Shown one piece after another: positions 33,537 through 45,564 of a stretch of DNA of 64,000 nt (the stretch's first letter is position 1; each line of letters starts with the position of its first letter). The stretch is from Orobanche coerulescens (lineage: Eukaryota; Streptophyta; Magnoliopsida; Lamiales; Orobanchaceae). Position numbers and translations under genes: made by a program. The stretch covers positions 139,963,215-140,027,214 of the forward strand of contig CM065810.1 of NCBI GenBank assembly GCA_033398695.1, given 5' to 3'. Below the pieces are notes generated by a model. That model made no database searches, was not told the origin of the DNA, and saw nothing but the letters and a program-made list of their open reading frames with translations.

Positions 33537-34783
33537 TTGGAGAAGGACATCTGGTACTTCGACAGCGGATATTCCCGACACATGACAGGAGATAAAAGTA
33601 AGCTGTCAGATTACGTAGAAGGTCACGGTCCAAAAGTGCGCTTCAGTGATAAATCTAAAGGAAGAACAAGAGGGAAGGGAACCCTACTTGTAGGAAAATT
33701 CAAAGTTACCGATGTAGCTTTTGTTGAAGGCTTACAGTACAATCTACTTAGTATTAGCCAGTTCTGTGACAAACAGTTCTCGGTGAAGTTCTATATAGAT
33801 CACTGTAGAGTCAAGAAGATCCTAACCAAAGAGGTTGTGCTCACAGGAAGCAGATCAGGTAATATGTATATTGCTGACTGGATGCCTACGAGCTCCACAA
33901 TTCCTTGTTTTGTTGCCAAAGGCACCGCAGATTTAAGCTGGCTATGGCACAAGAAGATGTCACACGTCAACTTAAATACCATCAACAAACTCTCCAGAAA
34001 GGGAATGGTTATAGGATTGCCAAATGTTTCATTCCAAAAAGATAGCGTATGTGGACCCTGTCAGAAAGGCAAGCAAATCAAGACCACCCTAAAAAGCAAA
34101 TCCTACCTTTCCACCCACAGAGTTTTGGAAATGCTACATGTGGATCTCTATGGTCCTGTAGACCCGGTAAGTTTGGGAGGTAAGAAATACTATCTCGTTA
34201 TTGTTGATGACTTTTCCAGGTATGCCTGGACAACTTTTCTAAGCAAGAAGAAGGAAACAACATCAAAGCTGCCCGAGCACCTGAGAAAGCTTCAAAATGA
34301 AAAAGGGTTGAGTATCGTGTCCATTCGTTCCGACAGAGGTACAGAATTCACTAACCGCTTTATAGAGCAATACTGTACGGAACATGGGATACAGCACGAA
34401 TACTCAGCTGCCCATACACCTCAACAAAATGGTGTTGCCAAGCGAAAGAACAGGACGCTGAAGGAAGCAACAAGGACAATGTTGCCGCAAGCAAGTTGCT
34501 ACAGCGTTTCTGGGGCGAAGCCATCAATACAGCGTGCTATACACAAAACCACTGTATCATCAACAAGCATCACAACAAAATAGCATACGAGGTATGGAAC
34601 AACAAAACTCCACTAGTTTCGTACTTTCACATTTTTGGATGCAGGTGTTACGTTTTGAACAATGGTAAAGATCAACTTAGAACCTTCGATGAGAAATCGG
34701 ATGAAGGGATATTTGTAGATATTCCTCTGTTAGCAAAGCTTACAGAATCTTCAATAAAAGGAAGCTAACAATTGAGGAATCAT
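33537..34783 (+). pseudogene. Copia protease and integrase (element C)
   Basis: Protease motif WYFDSGYSRHMTGD is right at the start of the segment. The integrase zinc finger (HKKMSH, then CGPCQKGK) follows, then the core with HVDLYGP, SDRGTEF and PQQNGVAKRKN. In the last motif the expected catalytic Glu is Lys (codon AAG 34440-34442). A frameshift near 34490 moves the C-terminal part (KIAYEVWNNKTP, FHIFGCRCYV) to 34496-34768, and another near 34770 precedes the RT segment. Confidence 0.9.
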
Positions 34784-34791
34784 TTCATGTA

Positions 34792-36763
34792 GTGTTCGAC
34801 GAACCTCACCATGATCTTATAAGAGTAGAAGACATTTCTCAGAACATCCAACTACTTTCCATCGATGATCCACCAACTCCCACAGAACCTGTCGTTGACC
34901 TAGAAATCAACCCCACAGCTGTAAGAACTGAAGTAGATGAAGCCGATGCTATACAAGCTGAAGCTGAAACTACAGCAACTCACGATACAGTACGAGACCC
35001 CGAATTAGAACCCGACAGAAGATGGTTGAGAGATCACCCACAAGAGTTGATCATAGGAAACATTGATGCTGGTGTTTCTACCCGTAGGAGAATACAGAGT
35101 ACACAAGGAGATGTACTATGTGCGCAAGAAGAACCCGATACTGAGATATCTCTATTTTCTGAATGGAAATCTCAATCCGAGATTAGAAGACTTAATATGT
35201 GCACTATTGCTTTATTCTTAGCCCAATCCGAACCTGTTTCTACCAAAGAAGCTCTCAACAACTCTCATTGGATTACATATATAGAAGAAGAGCTTAACGG
35301 TTTCGAAAGAAACAACGTATGGTATCTTGTACCTAGACCTACTCATCAATCCGTAATTGGAACCAAATGGGTATTTAGAAACAAGAAGGATCAAAATGGA
35401 CTCATTATCAGGAATAAATCCCGACTAGTCGCCCAAGGCTACCGACAGGAAGAAGGCATAGACTACGATGAAACATTTGCCCCTGTAGCCAGACTAGAAG
35501 CCATTCGGATATTTTTAGCCTTTGTCGCCCATAAGAGCTTCATTGTATACCAAATAGACGTCAAGAGAGCATTCCTGAATGGAGACCTTGCTGAAGAAGT
35601 ATATGTTGAACAACCACCAGGGTTTGTCAATCCAGAAGGCGAAGACCTAGTATACAGGCTAAGGAAAGTGCTGTATGGACTTAAACAAGCCCCTAGAGCA
35701 TGGTATGAGACTCTGTCCCAGTATCTAACCGATAATGGATTTGAGAAAGATGCTGTGGACAAGACCTTGTTCAAAATACAGGAAGGTGATGACCTCCTGA
35801 TGGTTCAAATCTATGTAGATGATATAATATTTGGTTCAACTAACCTTGCTTTGTGTCAAAGGTTCTCTCATCTCATGCAAAGTAAATTTGAAATGAGTAT
35901 GATGGGAGAACTTAGTTATTTCCTAGGTTTGCAGGTAAAGCAATTGCCTACAGGGATTTTCATCAACCAGGAAAAATACAGCAAGGAGCTTCTCAACAAG
36001 TTTGGAATGAATACTTCCGAATCATCTTCAACCCCCATGAGCACTTCCGTGCAAATTAGTACTGATGAAGCTGGAAAGCCGGTTGGTTAATCACTCTACA
36101 GGAAGCTTATTGGCTCACTGCTGTACCTAATAGCTAGCAGGCCCAATATCCAGTTTGCTGTGGGAGTGTGTGCGTGATATCAAGTATCACCTAAAGAATC
36201 ACACTTCGCAACAGCTAAACGAATCCTGAAATACATCAAAGGAACAATCGATGTAGGATTATGGTATCCTAAAGAAGGCGGATTCAATTTAGTTGGCTAC
36301 AGCAACTCGGATCTTGGAGGTTGCAAGCTAGATAGGAAGAGTACAAGCGGTACTTGTCACTTTCTTGGACCTAGACTTGTGTCTTGGTTTATCAAGAAAC
36401 ACTTGGCAAACTCGCTTTCCACAGCTGAATCAGAATACTATGCTGCTGGTAGTTGCTGTATGCAAATCCTCTGGATGCAACAACATCTGTCAAATTATGG
36501 AATTGAAGCCAAAGAAACGCCGATAATGTGCGATAGCACAGAGTGCAATTGCTATCACACAAAATCCTATATTGCACTCGCGCATTAAGCATATCAACAT
36601 GAAGCATCACTTCATTAGGAATCATGTTGAGAACAAAGATGTCCGGCTCAAAAAGGTCCATACAGATATCCAGTTAGCCGACATCTTCACCAAGCCTCTC
36701 GACACAGCAAGATTCCGCATGCATCGACATGAATTGGGATTGCTACAGCCTGACTCCCTGTAA
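34792..36763 (+). pseudogene. Copia reverse transcriptase and RNase H (element C)
   Basis: A linker, then RT from about 35280: [46 protein letters not shown] and the catalytic [11 protein letters not shown] stop at 36088-36090 precedes RNase H, which goes on in frame (GYSNSDLGGCKLDRKS, STAESEYYAAG). A stop at about 36177 and a frameshift near 36560 interrupt it. The end (KHINMKHHFIRNHVE, LADIFTKPLD) is at 36572-36763. Confidence 0.9.
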
Positions 36764-37508
36764 GTTTTTAATGCTTTTTCTCAGTAATTGAGGGGGAATG
36801 ATGTAAGACCCAAGAATACAGTATCCACCGTTAGTTATTTGTACACTCAGACCATTATAACACCCCTGTAGGAACAAAGCGATATGAATTATCCTACAAC
36901 CGATGTGTGCAATAATTAAGGGGGAATACAGTAATATAGTATTAATCCGAAAGTTGTTTTATCAAATTGAAACCCGTATGTACCTTTTAAGGGGGAACTT
37001 TGTATTTTCGCGGATAGAGCACATACTATGGGAAATCAATTATCATGTTATCTATTTATTTATTTAAACGATCTTTGTGTCCACGTGCCCTGTCATAATT
37101 AAAAGTCTTTTGCATTAAATGCTTTACACGACATCTGGACATTGATATCTTCAAAGCCGCGATGTTTCAAAATTTTTTAATTGTACACCGCTGTTTCGAG
37201 CAATAAGGGTAATTTGATAAGTCAGAAGTGGGACGCGCTCTAATTTTAAATTAGATGGATAAGTTGTACCGATTACACTCAGTCCATCGTGGTCGTCCAT
37301 TTTAAACAAACGGTTCCCATCCCTTAAATCTGACCGTTCATTATCTGAAAACCCTTCTTCGCCGCCCACTATAAAAGGACTGTAAATGCCATTTGAGACT
37401 CTTTACACTTTCTGCATATTAAACGAGTCCTTGAGCGTACAACCTACAAACCCTTTTGTGTTTACTGCATTTCTCTTTGAATCCTCTTCACTTTTATTCG
37501 AATCGTCA
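36764..37508 (+). other. Interval between pol and extra gene of C
   Basis: Non-coding. Three copies of an AGGGGGAA purine run lie at about 36791, 36919 and 36990, each after a TGA or TAA-like AT stretch, resembling polypurine tracts. The last 140 bases look like a promoter and leader for the extra gene. Confidence 0.55.
37369..37378 (+). promoter_or_regulatory. TATA box upstream of extra gene of C
   Basis: CTATAAAAGG, 131 bases before the ATG at 37509. Two AACGG-type words (CAAACGGTTC near 37310 and TGACCGTTCA at 37331) lie just upstream. The TATA context is typical of plant polymerase II promoters. Confidence 0.55.
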
Positions 37509-40500
37509 ATGGCATCTTCTCAGACCTCTTCCATCTCTCTCAAGAAATCCTCCAACATCATCGACGGATGGATCTTCTCTAGATCTGTCGTGCTTGAACG
37601 TGTTCGTACTGAAGGTGATGATGTCGAATCGATGGAGTACATCATTACAAGGACACGTCAGCAAGGCCTCTATCGCCTCGGAAGTCACACTACTGAACAT
37701 TTTGATGTTCACCTGGTTGAGGAATTCTACCTCAATGCTGCTGTTCGTTTCCTTTCGCTAGCTCAGGAAGGACATGTTGTTGACATCACAACTGTCATTC
37801 GCAGAGTAGAGATCCGTGTTGACCAAGAGCTGCTTCAGAATCTCTACAGGATACCTGCTGATGGCCTGACCATGGAAGGTCTTGAGACCTTTGGGTCCCA
37901 AGAACTCTTGACCAAATATTATGGCTTATTCACCGGTTCAGCGTCGGCAGAAATGGTTCACACCTCTTGTCATAAGAAAATTTTTTGTTTACCTTTTGTT
38001 TATTTACACGATTTCTGTTGCCGTGTAATTGAGAATAGAACAGGTGCTTTCGAGATGTGCACCAATCTAAGGTTCAGAATGATGGTTGCAATAATGACCT
38101 GTGAAAAGGTCAATTGGTGCCAAATTGTTCTTAAGAGGTTGCAGGAAGAAGTCTCTAAGCCTGCCTCGCAGAAGAAATCTTTTGATTTGCTTCTGAACTA
38201 CATTCTGACGAAATGCGGTGTTCCGCAGTCCGTAGAGGCAAAGAAAATCAATTCTCGGATATACTTAGGAAGCGTCAGGCCTACTGTTTTCAACCAAAGA
38301 ACCCTGATCGCCAACAGACCTTTTGTCCAAAAATTACCTCTGTCTGTCGATCTGAGAAACGTATCTTCGAAGTACCAGAGCGAAGAATCTTCAAGGAAGA
38401 GAAAAGGATCTCACAGCAAAACTCCCATTGAGAAGCCGAAAAGAAAGCTAAGGAAGCTTTCAAAAGTTTAAGCTACAGAAATTTCCAAGGATGCTCCTTC
38501 AACGGCCCAACCCACTATATCGACACCCCAGGGTGCAACCCCTGCGGAGGAGATGACTGCTACTGTCGCGACAGTAGATCTCGAGCCTTTGGTGGCTACG
38601 ACGGACATTCAGCCATCTTCCAATCTACAAGACTCTGGCGAGTCGGCTGCCACTTTGGAGCTAAAACCTACTTCTCCTATTCGGGATTCCACACCTGTTA
38701 AGGATCCATCTCCTATCAGGGTCCCAACCCCTGTAAGGGATCCCTCTCCGATACAGGATCCCACACCTGTAGAGGAACCCATGCCTACAGCGGACCCAAA
38801 TGCTGTATGCAGTCCCTCCCCGGACATAATTATTAACGAAACCCTACTTTCTATGCAAATCGAACAGGCATTTGAACGGTTTGTCTAATAGAAGAGTTAC
38901 AGACTCGCTCCGTACGACACCCTGTACAACTGGAGCGAATGGAGCAACGAAGAAATATTTGTTTTGGAAGTGACGGACGGTCAAGACATTGCAGTCCTGA
39001 TCCAATGGGACAACCTATGCTGTAAAGAGCTAATTGAGAGCCATCTTTTGGATAAAGCCGAAGCACGAAAGAAAGGAAAAGCTAAGTCCGTGGAATCTCC
39101 CAAAAGTCCAAAATCAGACCATGACTCAGACGACGACGACGACGCCTTTCAGGCAGGTCTGAGAATGAGTCATGAGGAAGCTAGAGAAAAAGAATTCTCC
39201 CAGCTTTAACAACAACAAGGTGAAGGGACATCAAGTCTTCATCAGTCACCTTCGCAACAGCAAGACATTGTTCCCGATAACGAGGATTCAGTCCCTCATG
39301 TCGCCGAGGAACAACCAACTGTGGAAAAGGCACCCAAGCCTATCGCCACAGATGACCAGACCAGCACTATCCCGCACGAGGAATCAGTCCCTCTGCAGGA
39401 GCAGGCAGAAGCTGAGAGACAGCAGGAGGAATCAGTCCCTCCTGTATCCATGTCTTCAGAACCTATACCAGCACAGGAGGATGCAGCACCCCCTGTTGCC
39501 GAGCCTGCATCTAATACTCCCGCACCCTCAACCGCTTTGGAATCCGACGACGGTTTAATACTTGAGGATACCCAACTCAATTCACGTCCCAATGTGAACT
39601 TGAGGCGGTTGAATGGAGTTGAAGATTTTGCCAAGCCAGACTTTCCTAGATCCGCCAGAAAGAAAGAGCAACTGCATGCTCTTGTCCTGCAAACTATCTT
39701 CATACAGGATGTCGTGACCGCCCTAACCTCTGTTGGAAAAGCACTCGATTGGCTACACCAATCAGCCGTGGAAGAAATGACGGGTCTAAGGCACGAAGTT
39801 TCTAGTATAGAAGAAGCCTTCAGAATCCTGCCTTCAGTCTTCCAAATGGCCCTTGCCCAACTACAACAGCGTCAGCAGTAGATCCTGAAAGAAGAGTAAT
39901 CCAAGCTTCGCATGTCTGAGGCCAAGACTGCCTCCGCTCTCATTGAATCTGGATCCCAGCTCCGAGCCCATGACAAAAATATTAAAGATTTGTCAAAGGT
40001 GCTCAACTCCCTTGTTAATAAAATGGCAAGTTTTGAGGCGAAACAAGACAATGCATTGAAGATCCTTGAACGTCTTGATGAAAAGGTGTCTTACCTTGAT
40101 GATGCCAAAAAGGGGGAAGAAGTGAGGGAAGCCGCAAGGAGAACCAGGCTGGGGCCAGAAAGAGAATTTGAGGCTGCCCAAGACAGCATTGCTACTGAAC
40201 TTAATCATTTAGCATCTCTGGCCCCCAACATTATAATACAGGGAGATCGCTCAGAATTCTAGGACCCTAAGTTTCCTTGGAAGAATCTCGTTCATAAACC
40301 GAAAGCTATGAACCTCCCGGCCAACCGACAGCCTACTGCAGAAGAGATCAAGAACTGGAGGAAGAATGAACTGCTATGATACTTTGTTGTTCTTATCAGG
40401 GAATCTTCAATTTTCAATTGTTGCAGGACGGCGCAGGAAGCCGCAGAGGAGTTTAAGAAGAAGTTGGACGAAGGGATGCTCCCGCTACAGCTGAAGATGA

Positions 40501-40682
40501 AGTCCAAGCACAAGCAAGGTGACTTGGTTACCCATCCAGAAGACTGGATCCTAGCTTTCGATAAGTCATACGAAGGTCAAGCTATATACTTTAATCGAAA
40601 CAAGGATGCTCATCAAAACTGGTGGAAGGGTACCAAGAATGACCCTAAAAGGCCTTGGAGGCATGCTGACAATAGGAGCTAG
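37509..40682 (+). pseudogene. Extra ORF of C, about 1,058 codons (SIRE accessory protein)
   Basis: ATG at 37509 in a good context (GTCATGGC). One frame runs to 40682, broken by about nine in-frame stops (38469, 38886, 38889, 39207, 39879, 39894, 40260, 40377) but no frameshift. Residues 1-320 form a conserved-looking domain (HFDVHLVEEFYLNA, LQNLYRIPADGLTMEG) ending in a basic run (KRKLRKLSKV). A DPSPI/DPTPV repeat tract is at 38690-38790, an aspartate run near 39125-39150, and a coiled coil at 39912-40200. It resembles the extra ORFs after pol in SIRE/Maximus elements. No clear signal peptide or membrane segment was seen, so an envelope role is not supported. Function unknown. Confidence 0.75.
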
Positions 40683-40761
40683 ATTCCATCTTGTATTTCT
40701 ATTCCTGTATTCTTATTTGCTGTTTTTATATCAAACACTTTATAATCCTTGTTCAACAATC

Positions 40762-40767
40762 AATAAA
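40762..40767 (+). terminator. Possible polyadenylation signal after extra gene
   Basis: AATAAA 80 bases after the stop, in a T-rich setting. The remaining 40768-41156 is non-coding and ends in a weak purine tract (AAAAAGCGGGAAAT) before the 3' LTR. Confidence 0.5.
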
Positions 40768-41156
40768 ATATTTTTCTGTTGAAAGATTACAACTCGTAAT
40801 CTACTGTGTTCTTATATGATTACGTAATTCAATTCAGCAATTAAACTGTACGAACTTGTCTGCGAACAGTTCATAAATTCAGTTGTATGTATCTAGATAA
40901 CACTGTAAGATTGTGCCTGCGCACCAATCATAAGTTTAAAGATGTAATACTCTTTTGATAAAGTTGAACTCGCCTGCGAGCAGTTCTTAGAGTTAGGCTA
41001 ATTTTTGAAGGCCAGAACATTCGAAAAAAGACCAAGAAGTCTGCCCTCCTGGAAGATGTTTCTTTAAATGTCAAGGTTTTGGCATCATCAAGGATTTGTG
41101 GATAAACATCAGAAGGATTTGAAGGAGACTTGGCAAATTATCAAAAAGCGGGAAAT

Positions 41157-42394
41157 TATTGGGATAAAAAATCCCTGTATCGAAAGTTTTGATAGAGTGT
41201 TTTGACAATGTGCCAATCCAGCATACAACAAGCAGCTGTATCGAAAAGTCGATCGAAGTTGTTGACTCTGTATCGAAGATCTTTTCATAGTGCCAGAATA
41301 CCGCGAGCCTTCGTGTTGCCAAGATACAGCAACAAAGTCTAAGTAAACGCCAAGTTTGGAAGCTGTCTTAAATACAGCATCTTTCCATACAGCATTGAAC
41401 TACTCCTATATGCCTTCAGCATAATTGGATACAGCATTCACATCGAAACAGGACTGAAGACCGTTTGGAAAATGAATCTTTGTTATTCGCTAAAGTCAAG
41501 TCCCGTTTGATAAAGAAGTATTTAAATACTGAAAGGATAAAGTATTTAAATACTGAAAGCCGACAGAGATCTTCAAACTACGGAATATGCGGATCATGGT
41601 CTACTTAGGTCAACTATCTAAGTTGTCATGGAATCTTGCTCAACGATCTATTACCAACGGATATATTCAGAAGGCTATATATATCTCCAGAGTTTGAAGA
41701 TCATACACACATATATTCAGATGAACACAAGTAAACATCTGTGAAACAACAACCAACAAGTTCTTACACGAATATTCAGAGCAAACATATTTCTTCAAGT
41801 ATACTGCATATTCCGAGAGAAGAAATATCAAAGTGCTCAACCTTGAACAACACATTATCAGCAGAAGATTGAGAAAGTCAAGCTGTTGTTTAAACAATCG
41901 TTCTACCATTGAACAAATCCTTCATCCCTGTGTGGACTGAGAAAGCATTGCTTTTCCCGAACTGTGTGTGACGGACTTGCATTGAAGAGACAAAACTTCG
42001 GAATTGTGTGTGAAAAAGTTAGTCAAGTGAAAGCCTAAACCAATCTGTGTGAACGGTTGAAAGCTTCGATCATTGTGTCAATCTGTGTGAACGATACATT
42101 GATAGGTTTGATTATAAATACGTAGTATTTATAATAAACATTTTAACTCCTATGTGTAGGACCAGAGGACGTAGAGGGGTTTACCTCGGACCACTTTAAT
42201 TACTGTGTCATTTACCTTCTGCATTTACTGTTTTATTATCTGTGATTATTTTAAGTATACACCTCATATCTAGTTGCTATATTTACAGCAACTTATTTTA
42301 ACAAGACTTCCGCTATGCACTCAGATTTGAATATCATACAGTTTGTTGTCTATAACATTTTCCAAACTGTATTTTGTATACTTAGTGGCCAACA
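41157..42394 (+). repeat. 3' LTR of C (1,238 bp)
   Basis: Direct repeat of the 5' LTR. It starts TATTGGGATAAA, so the usual TG end has become TA. It lacks about 13 bases near 42120 (one copy of a CGTAGT repeat) and ends GTGGCCAACA. Confidence 0.93.
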
Positions 42395-42399
42395 AGTAT
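42395..42399. repeat. Target-site duplication AGTAT, right of C
   Basis: Partner of CGTAT at 30238-30242, one mismatch. Confidence 0.65.
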
Positions 42400-43563
42400 C
42401 CCCAAAACGAAATAGAAAAATCAGAATAACTCATCATTGACCTAATCATCTCTAATAAAGTACGATTCCTTCATTCAGCAATACCATTTTGTTGTGGTGT
42501 ACCCGGCGCTGTGTGCTGGGAAGTATTCCCCTTATGTGCAGAAATCCAAAAACTCTCCACTAAGGTATTCGCCACCACGATCAGATCGTAGTGACTTGAT
42601 ACTCTGTCCATGGCGCTACTCCGTTTCAGCCTAGAATTCTTTGAACTTATCAAAAGATTCAGACTTACGTCGCATCAAATAGATGTATCCATATCTCGAA
42701 TAATCATCTATAAACGTGATGAAGTAATCGAAACCACCTTTAGCCTGGATGTTCATTGGACCACATACACCGGTGTGTACTAATTCAAATACATTTTGTG
42801 CACGATTTTCTTTGCTTTGGAAAGACCTTTTAGTCATTTTACCTTCTAGACAGGATTCGTAGGTTGGAAATGACTCAACTTGGAGCGAATCTAATGGGCC
42901 ATTGCTTGCCAATCTTTGAATCCTTCTAAGGTTAATATGACCCAATCGTAAATGCCACAAATATGTTGGATTTATGCTCGAACGTTCTTTTCTTTTATTA
43001 GGATTAGTCAAAGAATTAAGTGATTTATAATTATGCAAGGGAGCTGGTGCAGCATTGATGATATAAAGTTCTTCATTATAAGTACTCCCGCAAATATATT
43101 CACCATTTGTTTTAATAATTGCATTATCTTCAAAAGAAACTGAATATCCATCATGACGCAATTTAGAAATTGAAATTAAATTCATTCTAAAATCGGGTAC
43201 CAATAATACATTATTTTGAACTAAAATCCTATCATCAACTTTTAACTGCACGACTCCCACTGCAACAGCCTTCATCCTGGAATACTCGCCCCAACTTATT
43301 GTAATCCCATCCGCACTAAGTACCTTGGTTACTTGGAACCCCTTCGAGTCATAACAAACATGATGGGTGGAGCCCGAATCCACTATCCACGAAGTGATAG
43401 AACAGGCAGCCAAACATGTTTTTACTACTAGTGCATGAGACGTACCTTTCTTAGGGCAGTCACTCTTGAAATGCCCTTTCAGACCGCAATTGAAGCACTT
43501 GCCCTTCGGCTTTTTGTTCGCCTCAGACTGAGGAGCCTTGCCCTTAGCTTTGAAGGTTTCCAC
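42400..43563 (-). pseudogene. Copia gag end, protease and integrase N-terminal half (element B)
   Basis: From 43563: zinc knuckle CFNCGLKGHFKSDC, protease active site WIVDSGSTHHVC, integrase finger (HLRLGH, then a YESC in which the first Cys of the usual CxxC is Tyr) and the core start. The first catalytic Asp of the core is changed: HTGVCGPM with Gly at codon 42769-42771. SDRGGEYLS lies past a stop at about 42631, and TPQQNGIAE at 42471-42653 lies in another frame. The rest continues at 21819. Confidence 0.9.
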
Positions 43564-43650
43564 TTGCTTCTGGCCAACCTTCTTTTTCTTCTTTCCCCAT
43601 TTGGGTTTTGAAGAAGCAGCACCGGTTGTCGCAAGAATTTTATGATAACC

Positions 43651-44247
43651 TTATTTGAAGAGACCTTCGGCAGACTGAAGCTCTGTCAGAAGTTCCGCCA
43701 ATGTGTAAGTCCTACGATTCATATTGTAGTTGAGGCGGAACTGCTCAAAGCTTCTTGGTAAAATGCCCAAGATAATATCGACCTGCGACTCCGCATCGAT
43801 AGTGGCCCCCAGTATGCTAAGTTCGTTCAAATGAGACATCATTTTATGAACGTGATCCCTTACTGGGGTCCCTTCAGACATTTGAGTTGTCATCAACACC
43901 CTCATTGCATTTTGTCTAGCTACCCGGTTCTGATGACCAAACATCTCAGTGAGATTTTTCATCATTTCCGCGGCCGAGCCCATTTTCAGATGCTGATGTT
44001 GCAATACATTTGTCAGTGAAGCCAAAATGTAACAGCGAGCCATCTCATCAGACTTTTTCCATTTCCGGAATTCAGCCAACTCTTCAGGAGTGACATCCGT
44101 TTCTGGTTCCAAAGGGCTCTCCTCAGTTAAAAAAAATTTATGCCCCTCGGCAGTCAAGACAATATCAAGATTTCTTTTCCATTCGGCAAAGTTAGTGCCA
44201 TCAAGTTTGTTTTCTTTGAGAATAACAGCTAGTGGACTGAAAGACAT
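43651..44247 (-). pseudogene. Copia gag N-terminal part (element B)
   Basis: ATG at 44247 (MSFSPLAVILKENKLDGTNF). It has FAEWKRNLDIVLTAEGHKF and a conserved gag body (MTTQMSEGTPVRDHVHKM) and ends at a TAA at 43651. The frame then carries on to the zinc knuckle, so one stop splits gag. The wording is common in Tnt1-type Copia of eudicots. Confidence 0.88.
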
Positions 44248-45564
44248 TTGAGAATAAAATTAAAAACACCATTCATCACATAATTCGACGCATAATATAT
44301 TGAAAAACCTTAAAACACAATATATATATATATGCAATCAACCAACATCTTGAAAAACCGCACATGCAAGCCACGATAGTGTGGACGTTTACACATACAT
44401 TTTCAAGTAGAATTTAACGTCTTTAATTTTACTATCTAGCCAAGATGCGTTTTGACAAGTAAAATTAATAGTTGGTTCCTCTTGGCCATGTATTTAATTA
44501 ACATAACTCCTATGAGGAGCTTATTAATCAATACACCTAAGTGACACCATAATTTAACAAACCTTAGAATATCATTTAATGATAATAGTCCTACAGATGG
44601 AGAGGTCCTATCATAAAAAATAATATTCACCTTTTTGTTATCAAATTTGAAGTTTAAAACTAGTGAGCCAATAATTAGCACATCCGATGTGGAGGAAAAC
44701 TCTAATGTCAACGCGCATGCTAATTTTTTGACAATTTAAACCAATTATGGAGGCCAATTTGATTTTGAAAAATCAATTTAAAATCACTTAGTTATTTTGA
44801 AAAAAATAAGGTTTTCAATTTTCTCGTCCTAATATGCAAGGAAACATATCACGCATACATCCATACATGCCATAGATCAAAACAATAAAAACCAACAAAA
44901 TAAAAAAATTGGATAATTAAATCCAGTTATCATGGCTTTTATTCCTCGTTTTGAATAACGAGAATATCTTCGGCTCGTTTGCTCCCACTACTTCAAGCAT
45001 CTCGCGGAAAAACGAATCGAACGACCCGAATCCGGACAACTTGAACCGGCCGGCCTACTTGCCGCCTGCGTCGAACCGCCCGACCATTGCCGCTCGATCC
45101 GAGCTGCTGGCCGAGCGCAGCTGCATCCAGTTCAGCCGAGACAGCTTCTGGCCGAGTCTCGATCGGCAGCCTGCTGGTCTCGGTCGGTTCGTCCGATCGG
45201 GACTCCTCTTCGCGCTGGACTTGTTTCTCTTTCATACTTTGTGTGTTCCAATTCGATTGCAACTTTATTCGAAATAAAATACATCGAATTTACAAAAAAT
45301 TACAAGAAAAATAAATTCTATTCTACCCGTGAATTTTCTTATGGGAAAAACTTATACATGCCTCAAAAACCGGGCCAAATTACAAAAAACGCGTAAATAA
45401 ATAAAAAACATCACATAGCCATGATAATTGGATCATATTCTCCTACAAGACAAATTCTAGCTAAATATTCCAAAAACCATACTATATGAATATTTAATTG
45501 CTAGCATATTAATCACCAAATTAATTAAATTGAACAGAACCTAAATACCGTCTCCGATACCAAT
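44248..45564 (-). other. Leader of B with a GC-rich block
   Basis: 1.3 kb between 5' LTR and gag. It is AT-rich except 44990-45260, which is clearly GC-rich and holds an 89-codon minus-strand frame with an Arg-rich end (AVRRRRQVGRPVQVVRIR). No family is recognised. The remainder shows nothing. Confidence 0.55.
45551..45563 (-). other. Primer binding site of B
   Basis: Minus strand TTGGTATCGGAGA next to the LTR; it fits the initiator tRNA-Met site with one mismatch. Confidence 0.75.

Larger units (their letters stand above)
30243..42394 (+). mobile_element. SIRE/Maximus-type Copia element C with extra gene
   Basis: A 12,152-bp plus-strand Copia element: LTRs of about 1.25 kb, perfect initiator tRNA-Met primer site, gag with zinc knuckle, protease-integrase-RT-RNase H, then a 4-kb region with an additional long ORF, and the 3' LTR. 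Long size and an extra ORF after pol are the marks of the SIRE/Maximus lineage. LTR difference by eye is about 5% over 550 bases. Confidence 0.93.

Noticed and set aside
40355..40434. Intron in the extra ORF of C (ends TTGCAGG)
   Set aside because: The reading frame continues through it apart from a TGA likely from CGA, and no good donor is present.
37509..40682. Retroviral envelope gene in C
   Set aside because: No signal peptide, membrane helix or glycoprotein pattern was visible, so only an accessory ORF is claimed.
44990..45280. 108-codon plus-strand frame in the B leader
   Set aside because: Its strand is opposite to the element and it depends on GC richness only; the block itself is kept as a finding.
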